From: Natronolimnohabitans sp. A-GB9
GTDB taxonomy: Archaea; Halobacteriota; Halobacteria; Halobacteriales; Natrialbaceae
Direction: 5' to 3'
Assembly (NCBI RefSeq): GCF_030848565.1
Contig: NZ_JAVDDV010000003.1
Coordinates: 1-64,000, forward strand
DNA: 64,000 bases
Part shown: positions 8,882 through 18,189 of the stretch, piece by piece
Layout: every line of letters begins with the position of its first letter
Numbering within the stretch: position 1 is the stretch's first letter
The notes under the pieces: generated by a model
Database searches by the model: none
What the model was told of the DNA's origin: nothing
Seen by the model: only the letters and a program-made list of their open reading frames with translations
Program-made: the position numbers and the translations under genes

Positions 8882-10135
8882 CTAGATCGGCTCGCCGAAG
8901 GCGTACATCGTCTCGTGGGCCGTCACCTCGAGGTCGACGAAGTCGCCGGGCTCGAGGCCGTAGTCGCTTGCGTTTTGGACGATGAGCTGTCGATACGCGG
9001 AGTCTCGGCACTTGACGGAGTCGGCGGTCCCTTCCTCGACGACGAGGGCGTCTTTGCGGGTCTCGCCGACCATCGATTCGTAGGCGTCGCCGACGATATC
9101 GCGCTTGAGGGCGCTCATCTCCTTCGAGCGCTCCTTCTTGACGGTGCCGCCAAGCCCCTTCATCTCGGCGGCGTCCGTTCCGGGTCGCTTCGAGAAGCGG
9201 GTGACGTTGATCTTCTCGGGGCGAGTCTCGCGCAACAGTGCCAGTGACTGCTCGTGGTCGTGGTCCGTTTCGGTCGGGAAGCCGACGATGAAGTCCGTCG
9301 ACAGGGTCCAGTAGTCGAGTCGGTCGTCGAACGTCTCGACGACCTCGAGATACTCCTCGACCTGATGTTGGCGGCGCATGTCGCCTAAGACGTCGTTCGA
9401 ACCCGACTGAACGGGCGCATGCAGGAAGTCGTAGAGTTCGTCGTACTCGGCGAAGACGTCGGCCAGCTGCTCGCGGATGCCGTGGACACCCTTCGGGTTG
9501 GCCATCCCCACACGGACGCGGAAGTCGCCGTCGATCTCACAGATGCGCTCGAGCAAGCGATGGAGCTTGCGCTCGCCTTCCTCCCAGCCGTAGACGCCGG
9601 TGTCCTGGCCCGTGATCCGGAGCTCCTTCGCACCGGCGTGGATCAGCGCACGAGCCTTCTCGACGTTTTCCTCGATCGGCGGCGAGTCGATCTTCCCCGT
9701 CGCGTGTTTGGTGATGCAGTACGAACAGTCGGACATACAGCCCCTGGCGATGGGGAGGATGCCGACGACACCGTCGAGGATCGGTTCGGCGTCTGGCGTC
9801 GTCGTCGGACACTCGCCGTTAGTGACGGCCTCGGGGACCTCGTCCCAGTGGAGCACCTGGCCGTCGATGTCGGCCTCGGCGAACTCCTCGCCCTGTGCGA
9901 GGGCCATACAGCCAGTAATGAACAGATCCGCCGTCTCCTCGGAGAGTTCCTCGGCACGGCGGAGCATGTTCCGCTCGGTCTTCTCGACGACGGTGCAGGT
10001 GTTGAGGATGGCGACGTCGGCCTCCTCGACCCCGTCGACCCGGTAGTGGCCCGCATCGCGGAGCCGGCGCTCGATCTCGCGGCTCTCTCCGCGATTCGAC
10101 GTACAGCCGTAGGTTTCGATGTGATACCGGGCCAT
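8882..10135 (-). CDS. tRNA (t6A37) methylthiotransferase, MtaB/CDKAL1 type
   Basis: 417 residues from M-A-R-Y-H-I-E-T-Y-G-C-T-S-N. Three parts are visible: an N-terminal methylthiotransferase domain whose cluster cysteines include Y-G-C, L-N-T-C and F-I-T-G-C-M-A; a radical SAM domain with C133-M-S-D-C-S-Y-C140; and a C-terminal TRAM domain ending in an acidic beta-rich segment. The enzyme adds a methylthio group to N6-threonylcarbamoyladenosine at position 37 of ANN-decoding tRNAs using two iron-sulfur clusters. Starts at 10147 (M-D-T-R-M) or 10267 are possible, but the family begins near M-A-R-Y. Confidence 0.93.
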   Translation of the reverse strand: MARYHIETYGCTSNRGESREIERRLRDAGHYRVDGVEEADVAILNTCTVVEKTERNMLRRAEELSEETADLFITGCMALAQGEEFAEADIDGQVLHWDEVPEAVTNGECPTTTPDAEPILDGVVGILPIARGCMSDCSYCITKHATGKIDSPPIEENVEKARALIHAGAKELRITGQDTGVYGWEEGERKLHRLLERICEIDGDFRVRVGMANPKGVHGIREQLADVFAEYDELYDFLHAPVQSGSNDVLGDMRRQHQVEEYLEVVETFDDRLDYWTLSTDFIVGFPTETDHDHEQSLALLRETRPEKINVTRFSKRPGTDAAEMKGLGGTVKKERSKEMSALKRDIVGDAYESMVGETRKDALVVEEGTADSVKCRDSAYRQLIVQNASDYGLEPGDFVDLEVTAHETMYAFGEPI

Positions 10136-10278
10136 TCGCGTATCCATTGCTCGGGGCTCGCGGGTCAAAAGCGCGACGGATCCCATCGCCTTCGGATTCG
10201 TGTGTCGCGCCGGTCGCACTCGAGTGTCGCTTCCGAGCCCGCGCCTGCGGGCGCCCGTATGCTTCACAGCGGACTACA

Positions 10279-10470
10279 TCAGTCGGTGGACTGCTCTCCG
10301 TTCGGCCACAGGGCCCACAGCAGGAGGAGTCCGATCGCGACGACGCCGATCACGATCGTCGCGCTAAAGGAGAGTTCGATCCCGACGAACGCAAACGCCG
10401 TCCGAAGCTCGACGAGGATCACGAGCACCAGCGCGAGTAAGATGAACAAGCGAGGGAGAGACGTCCGCAT
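10279..10470 (-). CDS. cbaC: Small membrane protein of ba3-type oxidase operon (CbaC-like)
   Basis: 63 residues with two hydrophobic helices (about 8-30 and 35-56). It is the last gene of the oxidase operon, seven bases after the subunit I stop. The operon order small protein, subunit II, subunit I, small protein matches the cbaDBAC layout described for the ba3-type oxidase of Natronomonas. The name rests on position and size, not on a sequence motif. Confidence 0.65.
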   Translation of the reverse strand: MRTSLPRLFILLALVLVILVELRTAFAFVGIELSFSATIVIGVVAIGLLLLWALWPNGEQSTD

Positions 10471-10477
10471 CCAGCGA

Positions 10478-12238
10478 TCACCGGCCGAGGTTAGCGAGCA
10501 GGGATTCGGCGACGGTGGTGATAAACTGGACGCTTACGATCGTCTCGAGGGAGACTGGGAAGGGGCTGACGTCCGGTCCGAACAGGCCGCCTCGACTCGC
10601 GATACTGGCCAGTGGAACCACGTACGCCAGCACCACCAGGACGGCCGCGATGGCGACCCACAGCTTCAGGTTGTCGAGGACGGCCGGCGAGTCTTCGGGA
10701 CCGGACAGCGGGGCCGGGATCGTCCGTTCGTCGATCGGCTCGCTGTCGTTGTTGAACAGCGTCAGGAGCATGAGCGAGAGAAACAGCAATGCCGAGACGA
10801 ACAGGAGCACGCCACCGAGGGCGAGCTGGACGTTGAGTTCGCCGACCGAGCCGGCCGCGATCTCGTACTCGAAGCCGTCGTACTCCGGCTCGGCCGTTCG
10901 ACGGGGCATGCCGATCAGCCCGCCGCGGTACATCGAGTTCGTCATGAACACGATTCCGACGAACCAGAGCAGGACCTGAAACAGTGCGACACCACGGCCG
11001 ACGAGACGGTTCCCGGTCAGTTGTGGGATCAGCCAGTAGGAGCCGGCCATAAACGTCAGTGCGACGGCGGTGCCGACCTGCGTGTGGATGTGACCGGGCA
11101 CCCACAGCGAGTTGTGGACGAGGTAGTTGATGTTCATCCCGGCGTTGACGATGCCGGTGAAGCCGCCGAACGCGAACACGAGTCCTGCCAGTGCCATCCC
11201 CGTAAACGCCGGCTCACGCCACGGGAGTGCCTTCAGCCAGCCGAGATAGCCCGTCCCGCCACGTTGGCGAGCGCCGTGTTCCATGCTGGCGACGACGGTA
11301 AACGCAGTCAACAGACTCGGCAATAGCAGGAACATCGTGTTCGTCATCGCAATGTATTTGAATCCCTCGGCGATGCCGGGGTCGAGATACTGGTGGTGGA
11401 TTCCCACCGGAGTCGACAGGAGAACGAACAGGATGAAGACGACGCGTGCGAGCGGATCGCTGAACAGCCGTCCGCCGGAGAGTTTCGGCAGCAGAATGTA
11501 CCACAGCAAGTACGCCGGCAGCAGCCAGAAGTAGACGACCGGGTGCCCGAAGTACCAGAACAGCGTCCGCGTCAGCGTTGGGTTGAGCGACTCGATGAGG
11601 CCGATCGACCACGGCAGGATAAAGAGGATGATCGATGCGGCGACACCGATCGACGAGATGTACCACATGATCATCGTCGTCAGTACCATAAACGTCGGCA
11701 ACGGGATTCGTTTGTCCGGATTGTCCTTCGTCCAGGCCCACCAGGTACGGAACCAGTCGGCACCGGCAAGCCAGGTCCCGACGACGAATATCACGAGCCC
11801 GATATAGAAGAGTGGGTGGCCCTGCAGTGGCGCATAGAACGTAAAGAGGACGTCCGCGCTGATGTCGATCGCGTCCGTAAAGCCAGCCAGAATGGCGATC
11901 GCCGCCAGCAGTGTCCCGAATACCATCGCTCCATACCAGAACCAGGTAAAGCGCATGTCGACGGGCTCGCGTTCCAAGCTCTCCGTCACCGCCCACTGAT
12001 AGACGCCGACGAGGAAGAAGATCGTAAACGAGACGACGAGGAAGACGCCGTGACCCGTCAACACGGTGTAGTATGTCGATGACTCGATCGGTCTCCAGAT
12101 GTCCGTTCGGTGTAGCGCCTGGAGAAGACCGAAGAACGCACCGACCCCGAGCGCGACGAACGACGTCAGAAACGCCTGCCGAATGAGACGGGACTGTCTC
12201 GGGTAGGCGTCGACGAACGTGTTACTCATCGCCGTCAC
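10478..12238 (-). CDS. cbaA: Cytochrome ba3-type terminal oxidase subunit I
   Basis: 586 residues with about 13 membrane helices. It reduces oxygen to water at a haem-copper centre and pumps protons. Ligand histidines are visible: T-G-H-G near residue 65 (low-spin haem), W-Y-F-G-H-P-V-V-Y-F-W near residue 240 (CuB His with the cross-linked Tyr), T-P-V-G-I-H-H-Q-Y (CuB pair) and V-P-G-H-I-H-T-Q-V-G near residue 385 (both haem ligands). The absence of the D-channel type N-terminal residues and the short loops fit B-family oxidases. It overlaps the end of subunit II by 17 bases, or 8 if the second ATG is used. Confidence 0.95.
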   Translation of the reverse strand: MTAMSNTFVDAYPRQSRLIRQAFLTSFVALGVGAFFGLLQALHRTDIWRPIESSTYYTVLTGHGVFLVVSFTIFFLVGVYQWAVTESLEREPVDMRFTWFWYGAMVFGTLLAAIAILAGFTDAIDISADVLFTFYAPLQGHPLFYIGLVIFVVGTWLAGADWFRTWWAWTKDNPDKRIPLPTFMVLTTMIMWYISSIGVAASIILFILPWSIGLIESLNPTLTRTLFWYFGHPVVYFWLLPAYLLWYILLPKLSGGRLFSDPLARVVFILFVLLSTPVGIHHQYLDPGIAEGFKYIAMTNTMFLLLPSLLTAFTVVASMEHGARQRGGTGYLGWLKALPWREPAFTGMALAGLVFAFGGFTGIVNAGMNINYLVHNSLWVPGHIHTQVGTAVALTFMAGSYWLIPQLTGNRLVGRGVALFQVLLWFVGIVFMTNSMYRGGLIGMPRRTAEPEYDGFEYEIAAGSVGELNVQLALGGVLLFVSALLFLSLMLLTLFNNDSEPIDERTIPAPLSGPEDSPAVLDNLKLWVAIAAVLVVLAYVVPLASIASRGGLFGPDVSPFPVSLETIVSVQFITTVAESLLANLGR

Positions 12239-13037
12239 CTCCGTCGTTCTCGTCGTCGCCGTCGTCCTCGAGTTCGTCGACGACGGTCACAGTGTCGCTG
12301 TCCTCGTAGTCGTCGACGGTGACAGACCAGTCGTGGTCGCCCTCGCCGAGGTCGGCGGCGTCGACGGTGATCGTCGTCTCGTAGGTACTGTCACCCTCGA
12401 CCGTGACGTCCTCTTCGAACGTCTCCTCGCCGATCTCGGCTTCGATCGTCGTCTCGAGGTCGTCGAGCATGCCGTTCTCGATGGAGACGTTGAGCGCCAC
12501 CTCGTCGCCTTCGGCCACCTCGTCGTCGGCTTCGACCTCGAGTTCGGTCATGTCGAACTCGTCTTCGGGGACGACGTGGAGCTCGCCCTCCATGTTGTGG
12601 TGGCCCGAGCCACAGTACTCGTTACAGATGACACCGTGTTCGCCGGGCTCGTCGAGTTCGACGGTCATCGTCGAGATTTCGCCGGGGATGACCATCGTGT
12701 TCGTGTTGGTTCCGACGACGCTGAAGCTGTGAATAACGTCAGTACTCGTCACGTAAAACGTCACTTCGCTGTTCGCCGGCACTTCGATCGGATCCGGCTG
12801 GAACAGGAACGTCCGGGCGACGACGTAGGCTTCGTACTCGTTTTCACCCACGTGTTCGACGCGCGGATCGGCGAACCGTTCGTCTTCGTCGAGCGCGTCG
12901 GGTTCGATCGCCGGCTCGTCGTCACCGATCATCGTGATCCCGAGCCCGACGGACCCGTAGGTGATCGTCGCGATGAACCCGACGATCAACACCATCGCCG
13001 CACCCAGCCACAGCTTCTCGTAGGTGTGGATCTTCAT
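12222..13037 (-). CDS. cbaB: Cytochrome ba3-type terminal oxidase subunit II with acidic C-terminal domain
   Basis: 271 residues. One N-terminal membrane helix (10-32) anchors a cupredoxin domain outside the cell. The CuA site is seen as H103 and C138-N-E-Y-C142-G-S-G-H146-H-N-M149. CuA takes electrons from the soluble donor and passes them to subunit I. After residue 157 follows a beta-rich acidic domain of about 95 residues resembling an Ig-like or CARDB fold, then a Glu/Asp/Gly tail. That extension is not part of standard ba3 subunit II, which ends soon after the CuA motif. It overlaps the small gene upstream by four bases (ATGA). Confidence 0.93.
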   Translation of the reverse strand: MKIHTYEKLWLGAAMVLIVGFIATITYGSVGLGITMIGDDEPAIEPDALDEDERFADPRVEHVGENEYEAYVVARTFLFQPDPIEVPANSEVTFYVTSTDVIHSFSVVGTNTNTMVIPGEISTMTVELDEPGEHGVICNEYCGSGHHNMEGELHVVPEDEFDMTELEVEADDEVAEGDEVALNVSIENGMLDDLETTIEAEIGEETFEEDVTVEGDSTYETTITVDAADLGEGDHDWSVTVDDYEDSDTVTVVDELEDDGDDENDGGDGDE

Positions 13038-13216
13038 ACGATCACCAGTGGCGTCGGATCGTTACCGAGAAACTCGATGAAGTACGTAAACAGCCACAAT
13101 AATACGAGAGAGAGAAAGTACAGCACGATCAGCGAGAGCGTGCCAAGTGGATCGAACTCGTCGTGTTCGACCGTTCGGTCCGGTGCCGACAGCTCGTGGG
13201 TGTTCGCGTCGGACAT
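13034..13216 (-). CDS. Small single-helix protein, first gene of oxidase operon
   Basis: 60 residues from the ATG at 13216. A polar N-terminus precedes one membrane helix (about 30-52), ending D-P-T-P-L-V-I-V. Its stop overlaps the start of subunit II, so the two are coupled. Small single-helix proteins head ba3 oxidase operons in other haloarchaea (CbaD or CbaE); I assign the role by position only. A longer frame from 13252 has no support. Confidence 0.65.
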   Translation of the reverse strand: MSDANTHELSAPDRTVEHDEFDPLGTLSLIVLYFLSLVLLWLFTYFIEFLGNDPTPLVIV

Positions 13217-13333
13217 ACTCGGTTCTCGACCACAGGGAGACAGATAAAACATTCATAAGAACGGTTGATTGTCGGTGTTTCGTTCATCTCTACCGCCGGT
13301 TTCTGTCGTCACGGAACCGTCGACGGAGCCGAA

Positions 13334-14395
13334 CTACGACCGGCGATCGTAGACCGTTTCGCGATCGCTATCGAGGACGAACGGCCCCTCCTCGGGGGTG
13401 CGTTTCGTCACGTTCGCGGCTCGCAAGACGTAGGCGGTGAGTACGGCGTACGGCGCGAGCGCGATAGTGTATGCGAAGCTGATGAAGACCGTCAACGGAG
13501 TGTAGCCGAAGACGGTGACGTCGGGGAAGAACCCCGAGTCGAGCGCGAGCAGGACGTAGGTGATGAAGACGATGATCGGCAGGGAGACGGTCAACAACGT
13601 CGTCGAGAGGTCCGAAAGCTCGAGTTTGTAGTACAGCGTCTTGAAGTACTCGCGACTCACCATCAGTTTTCTCAGCAGTTCCATGATGTCCTCGATGCGT
13701 TCGCGTTCGGTTGGCGTGAGCTCGTCGTCGTACTCTACGAGAATGCGCCGCGTCTGATGGAGTTGCCACGAGGAGTCGTAGTTCAGCCCCGTCAGCAGCT
13801 CGTCCGTCGAGCCGTCGGGAACACGTGAGAGCGTCGTCAGCACTTCCTCGGTGTTCGCGTGGATGTCCTCACGCAGCCGGTCGACTTCGTTGTGGTACTC
13901 CCGGTCGGCAGTCCCGTCGATCTCCTGGAGTTCGTCAGCCCGCTGTTTGACCGAGCGGAGAACGACTGCCGTGAACTGTCCCGGCCGTGCCGGACTGACG
14001 TCGACGATATCGTCCGCCTCGAGGGTCTCCTGGAAGTCGATGATCGTCTCGACGCGTTCCGACTGGTCGCCAAGCGAGGTCAGCTCCTGGGAGATGCCGA
14101 CGGCTGCGATCGAGACGACGATCGAGACCAGCAGGATCGTCCCCGAGAGCAACGTGTTGAACACCGTCTGCACCATCGTCGTCTCGGCCAGCAGCTCCTG
14201 ATACTCGACTGGCCAGAGCCCACCCAATACGAGCATGACGGCGAAGACGGTCGCGAGCAGCGCGGTAGCGACCCACTCGCGATTGCCGTCGAACAGGACC
14301 CACCGCTTGAGGCGGTTCTCGCTCGAGCGGTCGATCCGCCCCACAGTCCCACTGTGGCTCCGGGCGGCCCGACGTGCTGAATCACCGTCGTTCAT
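13334..14395 (-). CDS. Membrane protein of unknown function with cytoplasmic helical core
   Basis: 353 residues from M-N-D-G-D-S-A. Two membrane helices near residues 40-60 and 75-105 and two or three more near residues 265-330 flank a helical acidic region of about 140 residues. The layout resembles haloarchaeal proteins annotated only as hypothetical membrane proteins. Nothing shows a catalytic site. It is monocistronic, with the ba3 operon downstream and a family A palindrome upstream. A longer start at 14425 exists. Confidence 0.75.
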   Translation of the reverse strand: MNDGDSARRAARSHSGTVGRIDRSSENRLKRWVLFDGNREWVATALLATVFAVMLVLGGLWPVEYQELLAETTMVQTVFNTLLSGTILLVSIVVSIAAVGISQELTSLGDQSERVETIIDFQETLEADDIVDVSPARPGQFTAVVLRSVKQRADELQEIDGTADREYHNEVDRLREDIHANTEEVLTTLSRVPDGSTDELLTGLNYDSSWQLHQTRRILVEYDDELTPTERERIEDIMELLRKLMVSREYFKTLYYKLELSDLSTTLLTVSLPIIVFITYVLLALDSGFFPDVTVFGYTPLTVFISFAYTIALAPYAVLTAYVLRAANVTKRTPEEGPFVLDSDRETVYDRRS

Positions 14396-14473
14396 CGATC
14401 GATGACCGACAGCGTCGACGACCAAAGAAGATCCACCGGCGATCTCCGACGAACCACGGATCGGCCACAGCTC

Positions 14474-14581
14474 ATACTGTTGGACAGCACGAGTCGACGA
14501 TCGGTCGCGCGACTGCGGCCGTCCCGTAGGTGAGGTCGCGCGTTCGCGACCGACGGCGCACTGACTGCTGTCCGACAGTAT
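14474..14581. repeat. Family A palindromic element, long form
   Basis: ATACTGTTGGACAGCA at 14474-14489 faces TGCTGTCCGACAGTAT at 14566-14581. An inner hairpin, GGTCGCG facing CGCGACC, lies in the middle. The right end overlaps the stop codon (14581-14583) of the AI-2E-like gene. Its first 43 bases match the shorter copy at 18712 with one difference. Confidence 0.85.
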
Positions 14582-15606
14582 CAGGCGTCGGTCGTCCCGG
14601 GCTCGTCCTCGAGGTCCTCGTAGTACTCGTCGACGACGTTGACCGTCGCGAGCAGCGCTCCGAGGACGACGGGGCCGAAGAACAGGCCCATGATTCCGAA
14701 GGCGTAGATCCCGCCGAGGACGCCGAGGATGATGACGGCGGGGCTAATCTCGGCGAACTGATCGACGACGATCGGTCGCAGGTAGTCGTCGGCGACGCCG
14801 ACGACGATGGCGCTGTAGACGGCGAGTGCAAGCGCCATGAGCGGTTCGCCGGTCACGAGCAAGTAGATCGAGGCGGGGATCCACACCAGTGGCGCCCCGA
14901 TCAGCGGAATCAGCGAGAGGATCACCATGATGAACGTCCAAAATGCTGCGTTGGGTATCCCGGTCGCGAACAGGCCAAGACCGGCGATGACGCCTTCGAT
15001 GATCGCGATCAGGACGTGGCCGGCCAGGACCGCCCACATGACCTCGTTTAGCTCGTTGTAGAGGTCGTCCTGGACGCCCTCGGGTAGCGGTGTCACTCCA
15101 CGGAGCCATCCCATGAGGTTGTCGCCGTCTTTGAGCAGGTAGTAGAGCAAGAAGAGCATGAGCCCGAGCCCGATCAGCGCGTGGGTGAACGCGCCGAACC
15201 ACGCCGTCATCTGCTCGAGCAACAGCGTCCCGATCTCTTCGGCCGATTCCATCAACTCCTCCGTGATGTCGATCTCGATTCCCGTCTCCTCCTCGATCCG
15301 ATCCTCGATCTCTGCCAGCTGTAGTGTCTCAGGGTCGATGTCTTGGAGGAGGTCGGCGACGTCGCTTGCGATCACCAGGCTGACGACGGCGAACGGAACG
15401 ATGACGCCGATCACCGCGAGGAACACGAGCAGAAAGGCGGCAACCGTTGCCGGCACGTAGCGCTCGAGTCGCGCCTGGAGCGGAAAGAGAACGAACGCGA
15501 TGAGGATCCCACCGAGAACGTACTGAGCGAACGGGAGCACGAGCAACAGCGAGAGGTAGGCGAAGACGGCGACGAGCGCCAGCAGATACCCTTTGCTGAG
15601 GTTCAC
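14581..15606 (-). CDS. AI-2E family transporter (PerM/TerC-like permease)
   Basis: 341 residues with about eight membrane helices and the family's central acidic loop (residues about 85-135, rich in E and D). Family landmarks include the N-terminal F-V-L-F-P-L-Q-x-R-L, the L-P-x-G-V-Q-D-D-L-Y stretch near residue 180, and the region P-N-A-A-F-W-T-x-x-M-V-I-L-S-L-I-P-L-I-G-A-P-L-V-W-x-P near residue 225, typical of this family. Members export autoinducer-2 or ions; the substrate here is unknown. The TGA stop forms the edge of a family A palindrome. Confidence 0.92.
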   Translation of the reverse strand: MNLSKGYLLALVAVFAYLSLLLVLPFAQYVLGGILIAFVLFPLQARLERYVPATVAAFLLVFLAVIGVIVPFAVVSLVIASDVADLLQDIDPETLQLAEIEDRIEEETGIEIDITEELMESAEEIGTLLLEQMTAWFGAFTHALIGLGLMLFLLYYLLKDGDNLMGWLRGVTPLPEGVQDDLYNELNEVMWAVLAGHVLIAIIEGVIAGLGLFATGIPNAAFWTFIMVILSLIPLIGAPLVWIPASIYLLVTGEPLMALALAVYSAIVVGVADDYLRPIVVDQFAEISPAVIILGVLGGIYAFGIMGLFFGPVVLGALLATVNVVDEYYEDLEDEPGTTDA

Positions 15607-15722
15607 GGGAATTTCTATCCACTCCGTGGCGCATAAAACTGCAACCGGATTTATCCGGCGGTAAGACTGTCGCTCTCACTCCCACATGGCTTCAAGGCAC
15701 TGGTTGGAGAATGTGTGAACGA

Positions 15723-16457
15723 ATGTCTACCCAGCTCGATCCCCTCTCCCTCTCGGCTGATCTGCTGTACGCAGTCAAGACCGAGGGTGATACCGACCGG
15801 TTGCGAGACCATCTCGCGACCGTCGAGCGGTCGCGGCTCGAGCGGACACTCGAGGAGCGGACGGACAAACTTGCCTTCTGGCTCAACTGCTACAACGCTT
15901 ACGCGCAGTTGCTTCTCGAGGAAGAACAGCCCAGCTTCGACGGCAGCCGTCTCGAGCGCTGGAAGTTCGTCTCACGGGATCGAATTCCGATCAGCGGCGC
16001 CTGGATCAGTCTCAACGACATCGCACACGGCATGCTCCGCCGGTCGAAACACCCCTGGGGGTTTGGCTACGTGCCGCGGCTGTTTCCCTCGTCGTTCGAG
16101 CGGCAGTTTCGGCTTCCGGAGTGTGACCCGCGGATCCACTTCGCGATCAGCGACGACACCGACCACTGTCCGCCGGTGACGGTCTACTCCCGGCCCGACG
16201 TCGACGCAGTCCTCGATATCGCCGTCGAGTGGTATCTCGAGGAGACCGTCACCTACGACGCGGACGCAGACGTCGCCACGGTACCGCGACTCTTCCATCG
16301 CTACCGCGGCGATTTCGGCGGCAAACCCGGCGTCATTTCGTTTCTCCGGAAGTACAACGCCATCCCGCCGGACCGACGGCCGACCCTCGAGTACGAGTCG
16401 GGGAGACGAGCGCCCGACGTCGATTTCGACGCCGGTGGAGACGAGTACCGGCTGTGA
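15723..16457 (+). CDS. DUF547 domain protein
   Basis: 244 residues from the ATG at 15723 (an earlier one at 15711 adds four residues). It carries the DUF547 core: K-L-A-F-W-L-N-C-Y-N-A-Y near residue 52, I-S-L-N-D-I-A-H-G-M-L-R near 97, and D-P-R-I-H-F-A-I-S near 138, with the C-terminal F-G-G-K-P-G-V-I-S-F-L-R segment. DUF547 proteins have a thiol-protease-like pattern (Cys-His) but no proven function. No signal peptide is seen, so it is probably cytoplasmic. The stop TGA runs straight into a solo family A arm. Confidence 0.88.
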   Translation: MSTQLDPLSLSADLLYAVKTEGDTDRLRDHLATVERSRLERTLEERTDKLAFWLNCYNAYAQLLLEEEQPSFDGSRLERWKFVSRDRIPISGAWISLNDIAHGMLRRSKHPWGFGYVPRLFPSSFERQFRLPECDPRIHFAISDDTDHCPPVTVYSRPDVDAVLDIAVEWYLEETVTYDADADVATVPRLFHRYRGDFGGKPGVISFLRKYNAIPPDRRPTLEYESGRRAPDVDFDAGGDEYRL

Positions 16458-16479
16458 TACTGTCGGACAGCAGTCAGTG
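16457..16479. repeat. Solo family A arm after DUF547 gene
   Basis: ATACTGTCGGACAGCAGTCA begins on the last base of the stop codon. No matching right arm is seen in the next 200 bases. The arm itself can pair (CTGTC/GACAG). Confidence 0.6.
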
Positions 16480-16669
16480 ATCCGATAAGAGAGACGGACG
16501 AGGGTCCAACGCTGCTGCGGACCGAGTTTTTTCGGCCGCTCGACCACGAGAACCCTCTACGACGGGTCGACGGCGAGTACGACACCGAACAGTCACACGG
16601 ACTGATGTCGGTCGGCCGACACAGCTGTGATCCGGCTGGTCCGGGCCGGGAATCAGGACACGGATCGTA

Positions 16670-17347
16670 TCAGACGACCGTAAGGACTCCCATCGCCAGA
16701 AAGACCAGACCAAAGCCGGCCAGGACGACCCCGCTCAGTGCGGCGATAGCCGGTGCGAAGGCGTCGACACGGCGACCGGCCGCGACCAGTGCCGCAGGGT
16801 AGGCGACGATCCAGATCGCGATCCCGGCGAAGAAACCAGCCAGCAGCGTTGGAGACCCGGTTTGAACGACGAGTGCGTTCTCGAGTGCAGCGCCGATAGC
16901 GGGGACGTGAGCGAAGACGTCGAGTGTTCCCGGCTGGAGTAGGCCAACCCCGACGGTGAGCCAGAAACCGATCTGATACGGGTTGGTCAGCGAGAGCACG
17001 AACGTCTTGCGAAAGCCCGTCGCGGCGCTTTGGCCGGCGTCGGTAAACGACGCGGTCGCCCGGAGGTCCCGAACGGCACCCACGGCGAAGTACAGCATGA
17101 GCAGCCCACCGGCGAGATAGAGCGCCGGCCGCACGGCCGGATACCGATCGAGTACGGCAACGGCACCGGCTACTGTGAGCACGAAAAAGAGCACGTCAGC
17201 GAGCATCGCGCCGAGGCCGGCCCAGAACCCCGACGACCAGCCGCGGGTGACGCTCTCCTCGGCGATGATGGCGTTCATCGGCCCCGGTGGCGCAGCGAGT
17301 GCGAGCCCGAAGACGATCCCCGCGAGTGCTGTCGTGACGGCGGTCAC
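16670..17347 (-). CDS. LysE family exporter
   Basis: 225 residues if it starts with the GTG at 17347, just before the first helix T-T-A-L-A-G-I-V-F-G-L-A-L-A-A-P-P-G-P-M-N-A. That A-P-P-G-P-M-N-A motif is the LysE/RhtB hallmark. Six membrane helices follow, with T-N-P-Y-Q-I-G-F-W near residue 128, equivalent to the family N-P-x-x-x-x-F-W. Members export amino acids or similar solutes. The frame extends upstream to 17548 in arginine-rich sequence lacking any helix, which I reject. It is divergent from the methyltransferase gene. Confidence 0.85.
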   Translation of the reverse strand: MTAVTTALAGIVFGLALAAPPGPMNAIIAEESVTRGWSSGFWAGLGAMLADVLFFVLTVAGAVAVLDRYPAVRPALYLAGGLLMLYFAVGAVRDLRATASFTDAGQSAATGFRKTFVLSLTNPYQIGFWLTVGVGLLQPGTLDVFAHVPAIGAALENALVVQTGSPTLLAGFFAGIAIWIVAYPAALVAAGRRVDAFAPAIAALSGVVLAGFGLVFLAMGVLTVV

Positions 17348-17504
17348 TGATTCTCTCCCGAAAATCGGCGCCGAGCCGTGAAAAACTCGCTGACTTCGGC
17401 GTCCATCACCGTCGGCTACGGACGTACCAGAGACAGGGCGGACATGCGGACTCAGGTGGACTCGAGACGATGGCTTTGACGTATGGGCCGCCGTACCCGA
17501 CAGT

Positions 17505-18173
17505 ATGGTCGACGTTCTCACGGATGACATCGCCCGCTTCGTTCGCACGGTCGGACCGGATCCAGACGAGACGCTGCGTGAAATGGACGACTACGCCGAC
17601 CGCGAAGGGTTCCCCCACGTCGGGCCCGAAGTCGGTGCGTTCCTCCGGTTTCTCGCCCGCGTCACGGACGCCGAGCGGATCTTCGAGTTCGGCTCCGGGT
17701 ACGGCTACTCGGCCTACTGGATGGCCGAGGCGCTCCCCGAAGACGGCGAGATCGTCCTCACCGAGGTCGACGCGGACGAACTCGAGTTAGCCCGCGAGTA
17801 CATGGCCAACGGTGGGTACGACGACCGCGCTCGGTACGAGCGCGGGGACGCACTCGAGACGATCGAGGCGTACGAAGGCCCCTTCGACGTCGTCTTGATC
17901 GACCACCAGAAACACCGCTACCTCGAGGCGTTCGAGGCGGTTCGGTCGAAACTGCCGGTCGGTAGCGTCGTCGTCGCGGATAACGCGATCACTGCCGGCC
18001 CGATCCAGTTCGAGAAGCTGAGCGAACTCGTCGCGGGCGGCGATCCCGGCGGCGTCAACGACGACACGCAGGGGATCGCTGCCTACCTCGAGTGTGTCGG
18101 CGACGACCCCGACTTCGAGACGATCGTCCTGCCGCTGGGGGAAGGGATCGCGGTGAGCTACCGAGTTTCGTAA
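17505..18173 (+). CDS. SAM-dependent O-methyltransferase (class I, COMT-like)
   Basis: 222 residues. The SAM-binding loop is F-E-F-G-S-G-Y-G-Y-S near residue 63, preceded by V-G-P-E-V-G-A-F-L-R; motif II acid is in V-L-T-E-V-D; the metal-binding D-V-V-L-I-D-H-Q-K-H-R-Y and V-V-A-D-N-A segments match class I divalent-metal O-methyltransferases that act on catechols, caffeoyl-CoA or unknown small molecules. The substrate is unknown. It begins about 85 bases upstream of any alternative start and ends near a convergent membrane protein gene. Confidence 0.9.
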   Translation: MVDVLTDDIARFVRTVGPDPDETLREMDDYADREGFPHVGPEVGAFLRFLARVTDAERIFEFGSGYGYSAYWMAEALPEDGEIVLTEVDADELELAREYMANGGYDDRARYERGDALETIEAYEGPFDVVLIDHQKHRYLEAFEAVRSKLPVGSVVVADNAITAGPIQFEKLSELVAGGDPGGVNDDTQGIAAYLECVGDDPDFETIVLPLGEGIAVSYRVS

Positions 18174-18189
18174 CTGTCGACAGAAATCG

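Noticed and set aside
9419-11326. Open frame of 635 codons on the plus strand
   Set aside because: Lies opposite the methylthiotransferase and oxidase subunit I, both certain; the product has shadow-type composition.
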